DNA from: Tellurirhabdus bombi
GTDB taxonomy: Bacteria > Bacteroidota > Bacteroidia > Cytophagales > Spirosomataceae
Direction: 5' to 3'
Length of the DNA: 64,000 nt
Assembly: GCF_021484805.1 (NCBI RefSeq)
Contig: NZ_CP090557.1
Coordinates: 856,501-920,500, forward strand
Part shown: piece by piece, positions 35,854 to 43,911 of the stretch
Layout: every line of letters starts with the position of its first letter
How positions within the stretch are numbered: position 1 is the first letter of the stretch
The notes under the pieces: generated by a model
Told to the model about the DNA's origin: nothing
Seen by the model: the letters and a program-made list of their open reading frames with translations, nothing else
The model's database searches: none
Made by a program: the position numbers and the translations under genes

Positions 35854-37422
35854 ATGATTGCCGGTTCTTCCGCTTCGACATCTTCTGATACAGTTCATGA
35901 ATCAACGCTTTCAGCAACGCAAACTGGCTGGACGGGCGTACACTACGAAATTTTTGTTCGGGCCTTCTGCGACTCCAACGGAGACGGCATCGGCGACCTG
36001 AATGGAGTAACGTCAAAACTGGATTATTTGAAGGAATTGGGTATTTCAGCAATCTGGCTTATGCCCATCACGCTTTCGCCTTCTTACCATAAATACGACG
36101 TCGTTGATTACTATAGCATCGATCCGGAATATGGCACAATGGATGATTTCAAACGCCTGATTGCCGAAGCACACCGCCGGGACATGAAGGTGATCGTTGA
36201 TTTTGTCATTAATCACACGAGTTCTGAGCATCCGTGGTTCCGGCAAGCCTGCCAGAGCCGCGAGAATCCGTATCACGATTGGTATGTCTGGATGAGTCAG
36301 CAAGAAATTGATGCTACCAACGTTGCAACGCGGGAAATTACCGCCGATTCGCAGGAGAAAAACCCGTGGCACGCCGTGGCGGGAGCGCCTTTTAAGGAAA
36401 AATACTACGCCCTCTTCTGGAAAGGCATGCCCGATCTGAACTACGATAACCCCGCCGTTCGGGAGGAGATTTACAAAGCCGGAAAATTCTGGCTGACAGA
36501 GGTAGGGGTGGATGGTTTTCGGCTGGACGCCGCCCGCCACATTTATCCCGAATGGGAAGAACCTAAGAACCATCAGTTCTGGGAAGAATTTGGCCGCGAG
36601 ATGGAAGCCGTTAAACCCGGTGCCTATACGGTGGGCGAGGTTTGGACGCGTCCTGAGCGCATTGCGCCGTATTTCCGGGGACTGAAAGCCAACTTCAATT
36701 TTGATTTGTGCCTTGCTTTGTACGACGTTATTGCCTGCGAAGACGATACACAGAACGTTATTGATTTTCTACTGGAAGTGCGGGCGGCTTTTGGACAAGT
36801 CAACCCGCAATTTATTGACGCCATCATGCTATCCAACCACGACCAAATCCGTATTGGCAGCATTTTGAAAGGCAATCTGAATCACTTGAAAGTGGCGGCC
36901 TCGCTCCTGCTGACCCTTCCGGGCAATCCTTACCTGTATTACGGCGAAGAAATCGGCATGCAGGGCAAGAAACCCGACGAATACATTCGCGAGCCGTTTT
37001 TGTGGGATACCAAACGAAAAGACAAAAACCGTAGCCGCTGGACCAAAGCTAAGTACTCCACCGACAAGCGCGTTACGCCTCTGGCGTTGCAGCAACCAGA
37101 TCCGGCTTCGCTTTACAACCACTACAAAAGGCTGATTCATTTCCGCAATGTCCACCCTGTTCTGAACGATAACCTGAGTGTGCTGGAAGCCAGCGATATT
37201 AAGCAGCCGGGTATTTTGGCTTTTGTTCGACGCTCCGGGGATCAGTCGGTGCTGGTCATCCATAATTTGACGGGTGAACGCAGCGAAGTCCTTCTATACC
37301 CTGATTCAACGGCCGTTAGCAAGCGCATTCGCTTCGATACTGTCGGTGACGCCGAGCTTCTCGAAAGCGGGAAATTGTGCCTTTCGGCCTACAGTTGCGT
37401 TGTGTTGGAGGATATTTTATAG
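35854..37422 (+). CDS. GH13 alpha-amylase-family enzyme (alpha-glucosidase type)
   Basis: The 522-residue protein has no signal peptide, so it is probably cytoplasmic. The (beta/alpha)8 GH13 barrel motifs are FVINHTSSEHPWF, GFRLDAARH (nucleophile Asp225), TVGEVWT (acid/base Glu262) and LSNHDQIR (stabiliser Asp330). DSNGDGIGDLNG is the N-terminal calcium-loop-like motif. The first 25 or so residues are a low-complexity leader, so a later start cannot be excluded, although no other Met precedes the barrel. A C-terminal beta domain ends the protein. Such enzymes hydrolyse or transfer short alpha-glucosides. The exact subfamily is not clear. It stands alone, reading away from moeA. Confidence 0.88.
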   Translation: MIAGSSASTSSDTVHESTLSATQTGWTGVHYEIFVRAFCDSNGDGIGDLNGVTSKLDYLKELGISAIWLMPITLSPSYHKYDVVDYYSIDPEYGTMDDFKRLIAEAHRRDMKVIVDFVINHTSSEHPWFRQACQSRENPYHDWYVWMSQQEIDATNVATREITADSQEKNPWHAVAGAPFKEKYYALFWKGMPDLNYDNPAVREEIYKAGKFWLTEVGVDGFRLDAARHIYPEWEEPKNHQFWEEFGREMEAVKPGAYTVGEVWTRPERIAPYFRGLKANFNFDLCLALYDVIACEDDTQNVIDFLLEVRAAFGQVNPQFIDAIMLSNHDQIRIGSILKGNLNHLKVAASLLLTLPGNPYLYYGEEIGMQGKKPDEYIREPFLWDTKRKDKNRSRWTKAKYSTDKRVTPLALQQPDPASLYNHYKRLIHFRNVHPVLNDNLSVLEASDIKQPGILAFVRRSGDQSVLVIHNLTGERSEVLLYPDSTAVSKRIRFDTVGDAELLESGKLCLSAYSCVVLEDIL

Positions 37423-37445
37423 CCTAATTAAGCCTGTCTTTTCGT

Positions 37446-39143
37446 TTATTTTCCGTTGCTACCGGATGCTTTGGCGGGGACTTGATGGCCAAACTTGGTA
37501 CCAAAAAAATCGCCTGCATTCCAGCTTGGTCGGGAGGGAGCCTGGGCGGTTAAATAGCCAATCAAGAACTGAAGCTGGGCGTGTTTGGCCGCCGCTGTCC
37601 AGTCAAAGGGCTGATCCATATCGTCTTGCGGCGAATGATAAATGGTGCTTCGCCAGTCAAGGTTAATGCGCAGACCATCAAGTTGGGGATTTCCGGTTTG
37701 GGAGCCGCTTTTCACATAAATGGCCGGAATTCCCTGCCGAACGAAGCTAAAATGGTCACTGCGCATAAAAACCGTCTGTTCAGGAATGGGGTCCTTAGCC
37801 ACCTGAACGCCCAGATGAGCCGCCGCAGCGGCCACTTCCTTCCCCAAACTGGAATGTTCGGCCCCGTAAGGCACAATATCCAGCAACGGATGGAAAAAGA
37901 AAGGCATATCCAGGCATAAATTAGCCACAATCTTTTCTTTAGGAACAGTCGGGTTACTGGCAAAATAATCGGAGCCTAAAAGCCCCATTTCTTCGCCCGT
38001 TACGCCCACAAACAAAATTGACCGTTTGGGCGCTTTAGGCAGTGAGGCATACAAGCGGGCCGCCTCCAGATTGATGGCCACACCCGACGCGTTGTCGTGC
38101 GCTCCGTTGTAAATAGAATCGCCCTTGACGGGCCGACCAATGCCCAGGTGATCCAGGTGCGACACATAGACGATGTATTCGTCTTTCAAGACCGGATCCG
38201 TTCCGGGTAGCAGACCAACCACATTATAACCCACAATGTCGTCTCCTGAATTAGTTTGCGTCCGCATGCGGGCCGAAATATTGAGCGGAAAAGCTTGCGG
38301 AGTGCCTCTTTGCGCCTTGGCGATTACTTCGAGAAAAGGATATTTTGTGCCTGAAAACAGGGAACGAGCCGTGGAATCGCCCAGAGCCGCAATGCCTTTT
38401 AATTCCGGGAAAACACGCTGGGGTTTGCCTTCCTGATCGACCCACCGGTAAATGCCCTGACGTCCCCGGTTAGCGGAAGCTTCCACACGCATCCGAAGAT
38501 CACTCGGTAGGCTAAAGGAAATTACCCCAACAGCTCCGTGCGCAACGGCATTTTCCGGCTTGGAAGAGGTGTAATACGCACGCTGGTTGGACGGAAACGT
38601 AGTTGGCGCGCCGTTGAAATAAGCGACAATTTTGCCTTTAACGTCAATTTTCTGGTAGTCGTCGTAGCCCAGTTCGGGTGCTGTAATTCCATAACCAACA
38701 AAAACGACCGGTGCCGTTACTTCGCTGGTCTGATTTCCGTAAACCGGGCTGAGGGTGTAGTTCTTACCGTAAATCAGGGGTGTGTCTCCGTTTTTACCAA
38801 CAAAAGCAAACGAACTCTTTTCTTCCTGCACCTGCCAGCGCCGCAACGGCACCTTCTGTAAATACGTTTTTCCTTCGCCGGCGGGTTGCAGACCAAGCGC
38901 TTCAAACTGAGCGATTACGTAGTTGGCCGCGAGCGTATATCCGCGCGTTCCCGGTTTACGTCCTTCCATCGCGTCGTCGGCTAGAAAACGCATGTGCGCC
39001 CGAATAGCTTCGGGTCGGACATTGGCTACAGCCTCCCGCGCTTCGGCAGGAATTGTAGAGGAATTACTGGTCTGAGCAATGGCAACTGACTGACCAAGAA
39101 AAAAGAGTGCAAGAGAGCTACTGAAAAGGCTAATTCTATTCAC
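37446..39143 (-). CDS. Exported M28 family metallopeptidase
   Basis: The 565-residue protein has a signal peptide ending SVAIAQ (about residue 24) and a PA (protease-associated) domain insert around 130-270. The M28 zinc peptidase core has VSHLDHLG, NGAHDNASGVAINLEAAR, GVTGEEMGLLGSDYF, LCLDMPFFF and RSDHFSFVRQGIPAIYV, together supplying the ligands for two zinc ions and the catalytic Glu. It resembles the aminopeptidase/glutamate carboxypeptidase-like branch. It probably degrades peptides in the periplasm or outside. It has no operon partner. Confidence 0.92.
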   Translation of the reverse strand: MNRISLFSSSLALFFLGQSVAIAQTSNSSTIPAEAREAVANVRPEAIRAHMRFLADDAMEGRKPGTRGYTLAANYVIAQFEALGLQPAGEGKTYLQKVPLRRWQVQEEKSSFAFVGKNGDTPLIYGKNYTLSPVYGNQTSEVTAPVVFVGYGITAPELGYDDYQKIDVKGKIVAYFNGAPTTFPSNQRAYYTSSKPENAVAHGAVGVISFSLPSDLRMRVEASANRGRQGIYRWVDQEGKPQRVFPELKGIAALGDSTARSLFSGTKYPFLEVIAKAQRGTPQAFPLNISARMRTQTNSGDDIVGYNVVGLLPGTDPVLKDEYIVYVSHLDHLGIGRPVKGDSIYNGAHDNASGVAINLEAARLYASLPKAPKRSILFVGVTGEEMGLLGSDYFASNPTVPKEKIVANLCLDMPFFFHPLLDIVPYGAEHSSLGKEVAAAAAHLGVQVAKDPIPEQTVFMRSDHFSFVRQGIPAIYVKSGSQTGNPQLDGLRINLDWRSTIYHSPQDDMDQPFDWTAAAKHAQLQFLIGYLTAQAPSRPSWNAGDFFGTKFGHQVPAKASGSNGK

Positions 39144-39535
39144 TACGGAGTAACTTTTTCCCTAAAATAGGCTATTGCCCGCTGATAGTCAACTACCTTT
39201 CAACGGGCAATAATCAAATTAAAACGGGTTATTAAGGCCGGTGAACTTTACAGCGGCTTAAAGGGGAGAGATGCCAGTCTTGGTCTGGATCGCAGCGTTG
39301 GTTCGTTGAACGCGTTTTCATGCTGGTTGTAAATTTATAGTTCCTATTAAATTAGTTAGGCAGGTTAGCACTGATTCCTTGGGAAAGTTGCTAAGGGTTC
39401 ATCGAGCCTGTCTCTCCCCCTTTCGATATAAATCCACAACTACTTACTGGTAGCTAGTAATTGTAAGACGCTACAAATATAGGACGTCTATTTTTAATTA
39501 CCAACTAATTCTATAAATTTTATAGGCTAAATAGT
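39144..39535. other. 392-bp gap between the SUMF1-like and M28 genes
   Basis: I see no gene here. It should contain the promoter of the M28 gene. An inverted repeat, TATTGCCCG (39173-39181) with CGGGCAATA (39204-39212), lies 30 nt upstream of the M28 start codon and could fold in its leader. The remainder is AT-rich with no tRNA or conserved motif that I recognise. Confidence 0.5.
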
Positions 39536-40633
39536 TTATTTATTTTTAACACATCTGAAACCCAGGTTATTACTACCGCTACTGGCCTCGCCTTTTCCAC
39601 GGCTTCCTGCTTTATAGCGGGTGCAATATTGATCGGAACATAAAAAAGATCCTCCCTTCTGTACGTACTTTACCGCCCCTGGTTCATCCGGGTCATAGCT
39701 ATTGGTGGGGCCTTTGGGATTTTTCGCGGGGCTATTCTGGTAATAGTCCGGGCGGTACAAATCCTGACACCATTCCCACACATTTCCATCCAGGTCATAC
39801 AAACCGTACGGATTGGCTGGGAACGACTTGACGGGCGCTACCCCCGCAAACCCATCTTCTTTGGTATTCTGATCGGGAAAATTGCCCTGGTAAATATTAG
39901 CCACCCATTTTCCGGCGGGCTTCAGATTAGTTCCCCAATAATAAGTTTGGTTCCCTTTGTTGCCCTGGGCGGCAAACTCCCATTCTGCTTCGGTAGGCAG
40001 GCGCTTACCCGCCCACTTGGCATAGGCGGCGGCGTCTTCGTAGCAGACGTGTACCACAGGCAGGTTTTCGCGCCCTTCAAGGCTGCTTTTCGGTCCTTCG
40101 GGATGCTGCCAACTGGCTCCGGCAACGTACTTCCACCACAAAAGCGGATTCTCTAAAGACACGCGTTGACTGGGAGGCGTGAACACCGCCGACCCCGGCA
40201 CCAGTTGCTCGGCGGGAACACCGGGGAAATCCGCCGGATTTAAGGGCCGCTCGGCTACCGTCACATAGCGGGTAGCGGCCACAAACCGGGCAAATTCGGC
40301 ATTGGTGACCTCGTGTTTATCCATCCAGAAGCCATCGACAGTTACCGTATGCAAAGGCCGCGCATCCGGAAATTCGTCAGCGCCCATCTGAAAAGCGCCA
40401 CCCGGAATCCAGACCATACCCTCCGTGTTCTGCTGGCCCGACTCACTTACCGAAGCGGCCTGCTGAATGGCGCTTGCCCGCGATGGCATTCCATTGGCTG
40501 CACAGAACGCTACGCTGTCTGCCTTGCTTACCTGCGCAGTCTCCTCCCCTTTTTGGTTTTCGGAATGGCATCCCGCGAGGCCAAAAAGGACCGTTCCACT
40601 AAGCCATATAGCCACTATGTAGTTGCATTTCAT
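39536..40633 (-). CDS. Formylglycine-generating-enzyme (SUMF1) family lipoprotein
   Basis: From ATG at 40633 the protein has 365 residues and a lipoprotein signal whose lipobox is LAGC. An upstream ATG at 40663 adds 10 residues and would spoil the signal. The FGE-sulfatase-type fold has MVWIPGGAFQMGADEF, VTVDGFWMDKHEVTNAEFARF, RLPTEAEWEFAAQG, GNVWEWCQDLY and NNLGFRCVKN. In Bacteroidota this fold includes both true sulfatase activators and lipoproteins such as GldJ/GldK of the T9SS. No sulfatase lies nearby, so activation of sulfatases is not supported by context. Confidence 0.85.
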   Translation of the reverse strand: MKCNYIVAIWLSGTVLFGLAGCHSENQKGEETAQVSKADSVAFCAANGMPSRASAIQQAASVSESGQQNTEGMVWIPGGAFQMGADEFPDARPLHTVTVDGFWMDKHEVTNAEFARFVAATRYVTVAERPLNPADFPGVPAEQLVPGSAVFTPPSQRVSLENPLLWWKYVAGASWQHPEGPKSSLEGRENLPVVHVCYEDAAAYAKWAGKRLPTEAEWEFAAQGNKGNQTYYWGTNLKPAGKWVANIYQGNFPDQNTKEDGFAGVAPVKSFPANPYGLYDLDGNVWEWCQDLYRPDYYQNSPAKNPKGPTNSYDPDEPGAVKYVQKGGSFLCSDQYCTRYKAGSRGKGEASSGSNNLGFRCVKNK

Positions 40634-40771
40634 ACCCAAAAGCCAACTCAAAATTTTGTACAATTACCTATATTCGTGTAACCTGAATTACGAAGTTATA
40701 AGCTTTCTGGCGGAATCAAATACTCAGGAAGGAAGCTACATACTTGGGGAAGTTTGTGGAAAAATTGCCAC

Positions 40772-40811
40772 AAAAAAAGTCCTGCCGTCTTTTGAACAAC
40801 AGGACTTTTAG
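40772..40811 (-). terminator. Hairpin terminator of the coiled-coil lipoprotein gene
   Basis: On the minus strand AAAAGTCCTG (40809-40800) pairs with CAGGACTTTT (40784-40775), with a 15-nt loop and a T-run to 40772. It follows the stop codon of the gene at 40827-41381 by about 16 nt and so ends that transcript. Confidence 0.85.
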
Positions 40812-40826
40812 AAGAAAAACGTATGC

Positions 40827-41381
40827 TTAGTTATCGTCTTTACCGTCTGGATCTACTTTATCCTCGGCTTTATCGAATGCATTTCCAATGTTTCTACCGG
40901 CTTTCTTAAAGCCACTTTTGATGTCTTGCCAAGCCGCAGCCGTCGCATTTTGGGCTTTATCGATATCGTTGCCAAGCTCTTTTCGCTCGTCTTCCAGTTT
41001 AGCAAGCTGCTCTTTACTTTCCGCTTTTGCTTCGCGGCCTTCGCGCTTGATTTTAGCCTGCATTTCGTCAATACGGGTATCCAGCTTCTCTTTCTGGACC
41101 TTCATTTTGGCTACTGCTTCGTCACGTTCCCGCTTGAAATCAGCGGCAGCTTCATCGCCGGCTGCTTCCATTTTATCACCAGCTTCGCGGGCTTCCTCGC
41201 GGGCATTGGCGGTAGCGTCTTTCGCATCCGCTTCAATGGCTTCACCGGTTTTTTCTAAAGCATCGTCTGTACGGGCATCATTTTTTCCATTATCGCAGGC
41301 AGTTAGTGATAACGAAGCGATCACCAGCACGGCACCCGTGTAAGAGCGTAGTTGTCGGAATATAAGCTGTACTTTTTTCAT
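40827..41381 (-). CDS. Coiled-coil lipoprotein of unknown function
   Basis: The 184-residue protein has a signal sequence with lipobox LTAC (Cys29), so it is probably anchored to a membrane. The rest is one long Glu/Lys/Ala-rich helix (about 35-180) with heptad character, such as EEAREAGDKMEAAGDEAAAD and KLEDERKELGNDIDKAQNA. It ends in a polar, Asp-rich tail. It resembles small stress-related coiled-coil proteins (sll1863/apolipoprotein-like), but I do not assign a function. It is a single gene with its own terminator. Confidence 0.78.
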   Translation of the reverse strand: MKKVQLIFRQLRSYTGAVLVIASLSLTACDNGKNDARTDDALEKTGEAIEADAKDATANAREEAREAGDKMEAAGDEAAADFKRERDEAVAKMKVQKEKLDTRIDEMQAKIKREGREAKAESKEQLAKLEDERKELGNDIDKAQNATAAAWQDIKSGFKKAGRNIGNAFDKAEDKVDPDGKDDN

Positions 41382-41462
41382 AGCGCTAAAAACAGTTAGT
41401 TAATTACAAAGGCTGTTAGCAAATGCCGTGCCGAACCATTTTTAGCAAATCCCAGCTCTTTC

Positions 41463-42092
41463 TTACAACCCTTTCCATTTGATCGCGCAGCCAACCGCTT
41501 TCGTGATGGTAGTTACAACGGGGCGGCCTGTCAGCAAACTATTCAGCGCCTCTTCCATGTACCGTCTTTTCACACTTCCTGCATCCTGTGGACTGTCATC
41601 CAGTGTTCCTATGTATTCCACGACAAATCGGTCGCCGGTCCGTTTCAGCAGGTAGGCGTGTGGCGTTCTGGTCGCGCCGAATGCTTTGGCCACTTCCTGC
41701 GTCTCATCGAGCAAATACGGAAACGAATAACCTTTGTCGGCAGCGCGCGCTTTCATGTTTTCGAATGAATCGTCTTCGTAGGCCGCCGGATCGTTGGGCT
41801 GAATAGCCACTACAGGAACGCCCTGCGGCGCATATTTCCGGTCCAGAGCGATGATGCGATCTTCGTATGCTTTGGCAAAGGGGCAATGATTCGACGTAAA
41901 AATTACAATGACCCCTTTACTGGTTCGGTAATCAGAGAGGGCAACTTGCTGTCCGTTGGTATTTTTCAACCGAAAATCAGCAACTACCTCGCCAATGGTG
42001 TAGGCGGCAGTCCGGCCTAACACTGGCGTCTCAACCTGCGTTGCTGACATCAACAACACGGCAAGAAGGCTGAAAACCCATTTTGTTTTCAT
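41463..42092 (-). CDS. Exported peroxiredoxin-like (redoxin) protein
   Basis: From ATG at 42092 the protein has 209 residues and signal peptide MKTKWVFSLLAVLLMSATQ. An ATG at 42128 would add 12 residues ahead of it. The thioredoxin fold carries VIVIFTSNHCPFAKAYEDRI, with a single cysteine where thioredoxins have CxxC, and GATRTPHAYLL with the cis-Pro. This matches the PRX-like1/AhpC-TSA branch, common in the Bacteroidota periplasm. The role is probably thiol-based peroxide or disulfide chemistry, and the exact substrate is unknown. Confidence 0.85.
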   Translation of the reverse strand: MKTKWVFSLLAVLLMSATQVETPVLGRTAAYTIGEVVADFRLKNTNGQQVALSDYRTSKGVIVIFTSNHCPFAKAYEDRIIALDRKYAPQGVPVVAIQPNDPAAYEDDSFENMKARAADKGYSFPYLLDETQEVAKAFGATRTPHAYLLKRTGDRFVVEYIGTLDDSPQDAGSVKRRYMEEALNSLLTGRPVVTTITKAVGCAIKWKGL

Positions 42093-42307
42093 GTATAGAA
42101 TATGCTGATCTAAATGTAATATACGCATTATTTGGCATAAGTTGGTAAAGCAAAATCCATGCTATTAAGACCCGCAATTCCTAAAAACCCCTATGCCCGT
42201 TCGCTTAGTAGAGCGTATAATCCTGCCACGCAAGTTATTCATTAGATTAGTGAAAGGGCGATTAGATTAACCTTTTATATATATTTTTCATTTAAACAAA
42301 AAACCGC

Positions 42308-42315
42308 TATATTTG
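42308..42315 (+). promoter_or_regulatory. Promoter -7 element of the rplU-rpmA operon
   Basis: TATATTTG matches the Bacteroidota primary-sigma -7 consensus TAnnTTTG exactly and lies 37 nt before the rplU start. A T-rich TTTC at 42286-42289 is at the right distance for a weak -33 element. Confidence 0.7.
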
Positions 42316-42352
42316 CACCTCATTTCCAAGAACATAGTTTTCTGTATCAACC

Positions 42353-42664
42353 ATGTACGCAATAGTTGAGATAGCAGGTCAGCAATTTAAGGTAGAAAAG
42401 GGCCGTTACGTCTACACCCACCGGTTGGAAGGCGATGCGGACGCTGCACTTGTGTTCGACAAGGTATTACTTGTCGATAATGACGGTACGATTTCGGTTG
42501 GCGCTCCGACCGTCGAAGGCGCTTCTGTATCCGGTAAAATTCTGGAACACCTGAAAGGCGAAAAAGTAATCGTCTTCAAGAAAAAACGCCGGAAAGGCTA
42601 CCGGAAGAAAAACGGTCACCGTCAGTACCTGACGAAAGTCCTGATCGAAGATATTACTCTATAA
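42353..42664 (+). CDS. rplU: 50S ribosomal protein L21
   Basis: The 103-residue protein has the length and sequence of bacterial L21: [20 protein letters not shown] at the start, the basic [16 protein letters not shown] stretch and [10 protein letters not shown] at the end. It binds 23S rRNA in the large subunit. It is followed 66 nt later by rpmA, the usual gene order, under the TATATTTG promoter. Confidence 0.99.
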   Translation: MYAIVEIAGQQFKVEKGRYVYTHRLEGDADAALVFDKVLLVDNDGTISVGAPTVEGASVSGKILEHLKGEKVIVFKKKRRKGYRKKNGHRQYLTKVLIEDITL

Positions 42665-42730
42665 GTTTTGAGTTGAACCCGTTTCAGTCCCTGAAACGAA
42701 TAGATCTTAGAACGAGAAACTAACAAAAAA

Positions 42731-43012
42731 ATGGCACACAAGAAAGGTGTAGGTAGTTCCAAAAACGGCCGCGATTCGATGAGCAAACGCCTTGGCGTTA
42801 AGCTGTTTGGCGGCCAGAAAGCCATTGCCGGTAACATCATCGTTCGGCAGCGTGGCACAAAACATAACCCTGACAAAAACGTAGGCATCGGCAAAGACCA
42901 TACGCTGTTCGCTCTCGTTGATGGTACGGTTAACTTCCGTAAGGGCAAGGATGGCCGCTCATTCGTGAGCATCCTTCCGGTTGCAGCCGAAGCACAAACC
43001 GCAGAGGCTTAA
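42731..43012 (+). CDS. rpmA: 50S ribosomal protein L27
   Basis: The 93-residue protein begins [16 protein letters not shown] and continues [27 protein letters not shown] and [15 protein letters not shown], the standard L27 sequence. L27 sits near the peptidyl-transferase centre. It has no N-terminal cleavage extension of the Firmicutes kind. It ends about 25 nt before a terminator hairpin. Confidence 0.99.
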   Translation: MAHKKGVGSSKNGRDSMSKRLGVKLFGGQKAIAGNIIVRQRGTKHNPDKNVGIGKDHTLFALVDGTVNFRKGKDGRSFVSILPVAAEAQTAEA

Positions 43013-43037
43013 GCCAGTAACGTATTCTTTTTGGAAG

Positions 43038-43067
43038 ACCTGTCCGACTTTTCGGGCAGGTTTTTTT
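43038..43067 (+). terminator. Terminator of rplU-rpmA
   Basis: ACCTGTCCGA (43038-43047) pairs with TCGGGCAGGT (43052-43061), one G-U pair included, and is followed by seven T. It lies just after the rpmA stop. Confidence 0.88.
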
Positions 43068-43133
43068 ATGCGCTGCAACTAATTCAGAAAAGCTGCTGTT
43101 TTGCCCAAGACAACTTTTGACATTCGATTCGCT

Positions 43134-43736
43134 ATGAATACCTTGCTTCGTCCCCCCGTCATGTTATATACTGAAATGAGCCCTAACCCAAACTCCATGA
43201 AATTCGTGGTGAACTTTGAGTTGGTGCCCGACGGGCTTTCGTTCGATTTCAGCGACCCATCGGAGGCATTGCTCGACAGCAAATCGTCGCCGCTGGCAGT
43301 AGCTCTCTTCGGCTTCGACTTTGTTAAGCGCCTTTTTATCGCCAGCAATTTCATCACCATCACGAAAGATGATGCAACCGAGTGGGAAGACGTTCTGTTT
43401 GAGACAAAACAGTTTATTAAACAATACCTGGAAGAGCAGAAACCTGTTTTTACCCAGCGCACCATTGACAACAACTCTACGAAAGTAGAAGCCGATTCGC
43501 CCACCGTTCAGAAAATCAAAGCGGTGCTGGATCAATACATTCGCCCCGCCGTTGAATCAGACGGAGGAGCCATTAATTTTTATTCTTTCGATCAGGAAAC
43601 AGGTCTGGTAAAAGTGTTGTTGCAGGGTTCCTGTAGCGGCTGCCCTTCCTCAACCCTAACATTGAAAGCAGGCATCGAAAACCTACTGACCCGGCTTGTA
43701 CCGGACGTAAAGCAGGTAGAAGCAGAAGGCGTTTAA
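43134..43736 (+). CDS. NifU-like iron-sulfur carrier (Nfu)
   Basis: From ATG at 43134 the protein has 200 residues. ATGs at 43101 and 43161 are alternatives. The middle one gives the usual short lead before the Nfu N-terminal domain (LYTEMSPNPNSMKFVVNF). The C-terminal NifU domain (about 125-200) has the cluster-binding GSCSGCPSSTLTLKAGIENL with the CxxC pair, and AVESDGGAINF. Nfu proteins receive an Fe-S cluster from the SUF scaffold and pass it to client proteins. The gene stands alone with a terminator after it. Confidence 0.92.
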   Translation: MNTLLRPPVMLYTEMSPNPNSMKFVVNFELVPDGLSFDFSDPSEALLDSKSSPLAVALFGFDFVKRLFIASNFITITKDDATEWEDVLFETKQFIKQYLEEQKPVFTQRTIDNNSTKVEADSPTVQKIKAVLDQYIRPAVESDGGAINFYSFDQETGLVKVLLQGSCSGCPSSTLTLKAGIENLLTRLVPDVKQVEAEGV

Positions 43737-43772
43737 ACGTGCGCTTTCATTCTAATAAAAGTCAGTTTTATT

Positions 43773-43799
43773 AAAACCTGCCCGTGGGCAGGTTTTTTT
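43773..43799 (+). terminator. Terminator of the Nfu gene
   Basis: AACCTGCCC and GGGCAGGTT form a perfect stem with a 2-nt GT centre, followed by seven T. Its right arm and tail share the 17-mer GGGCAGGTTTTTTTATG with the rpmA terminator 730 nt upstream. Confidence 0.88.
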
Positions 43800-43911
43800 A
43801 TGGCTCCCATTTACTCAACTTTGGGTCATAATTTCGTTTTGGTTGTGACTTTCCGGCTGCGAAGCAGTTTTGTCAATAACCATTGCTTTTAAGTCGTCAT
43901 TTTTTGCATTT

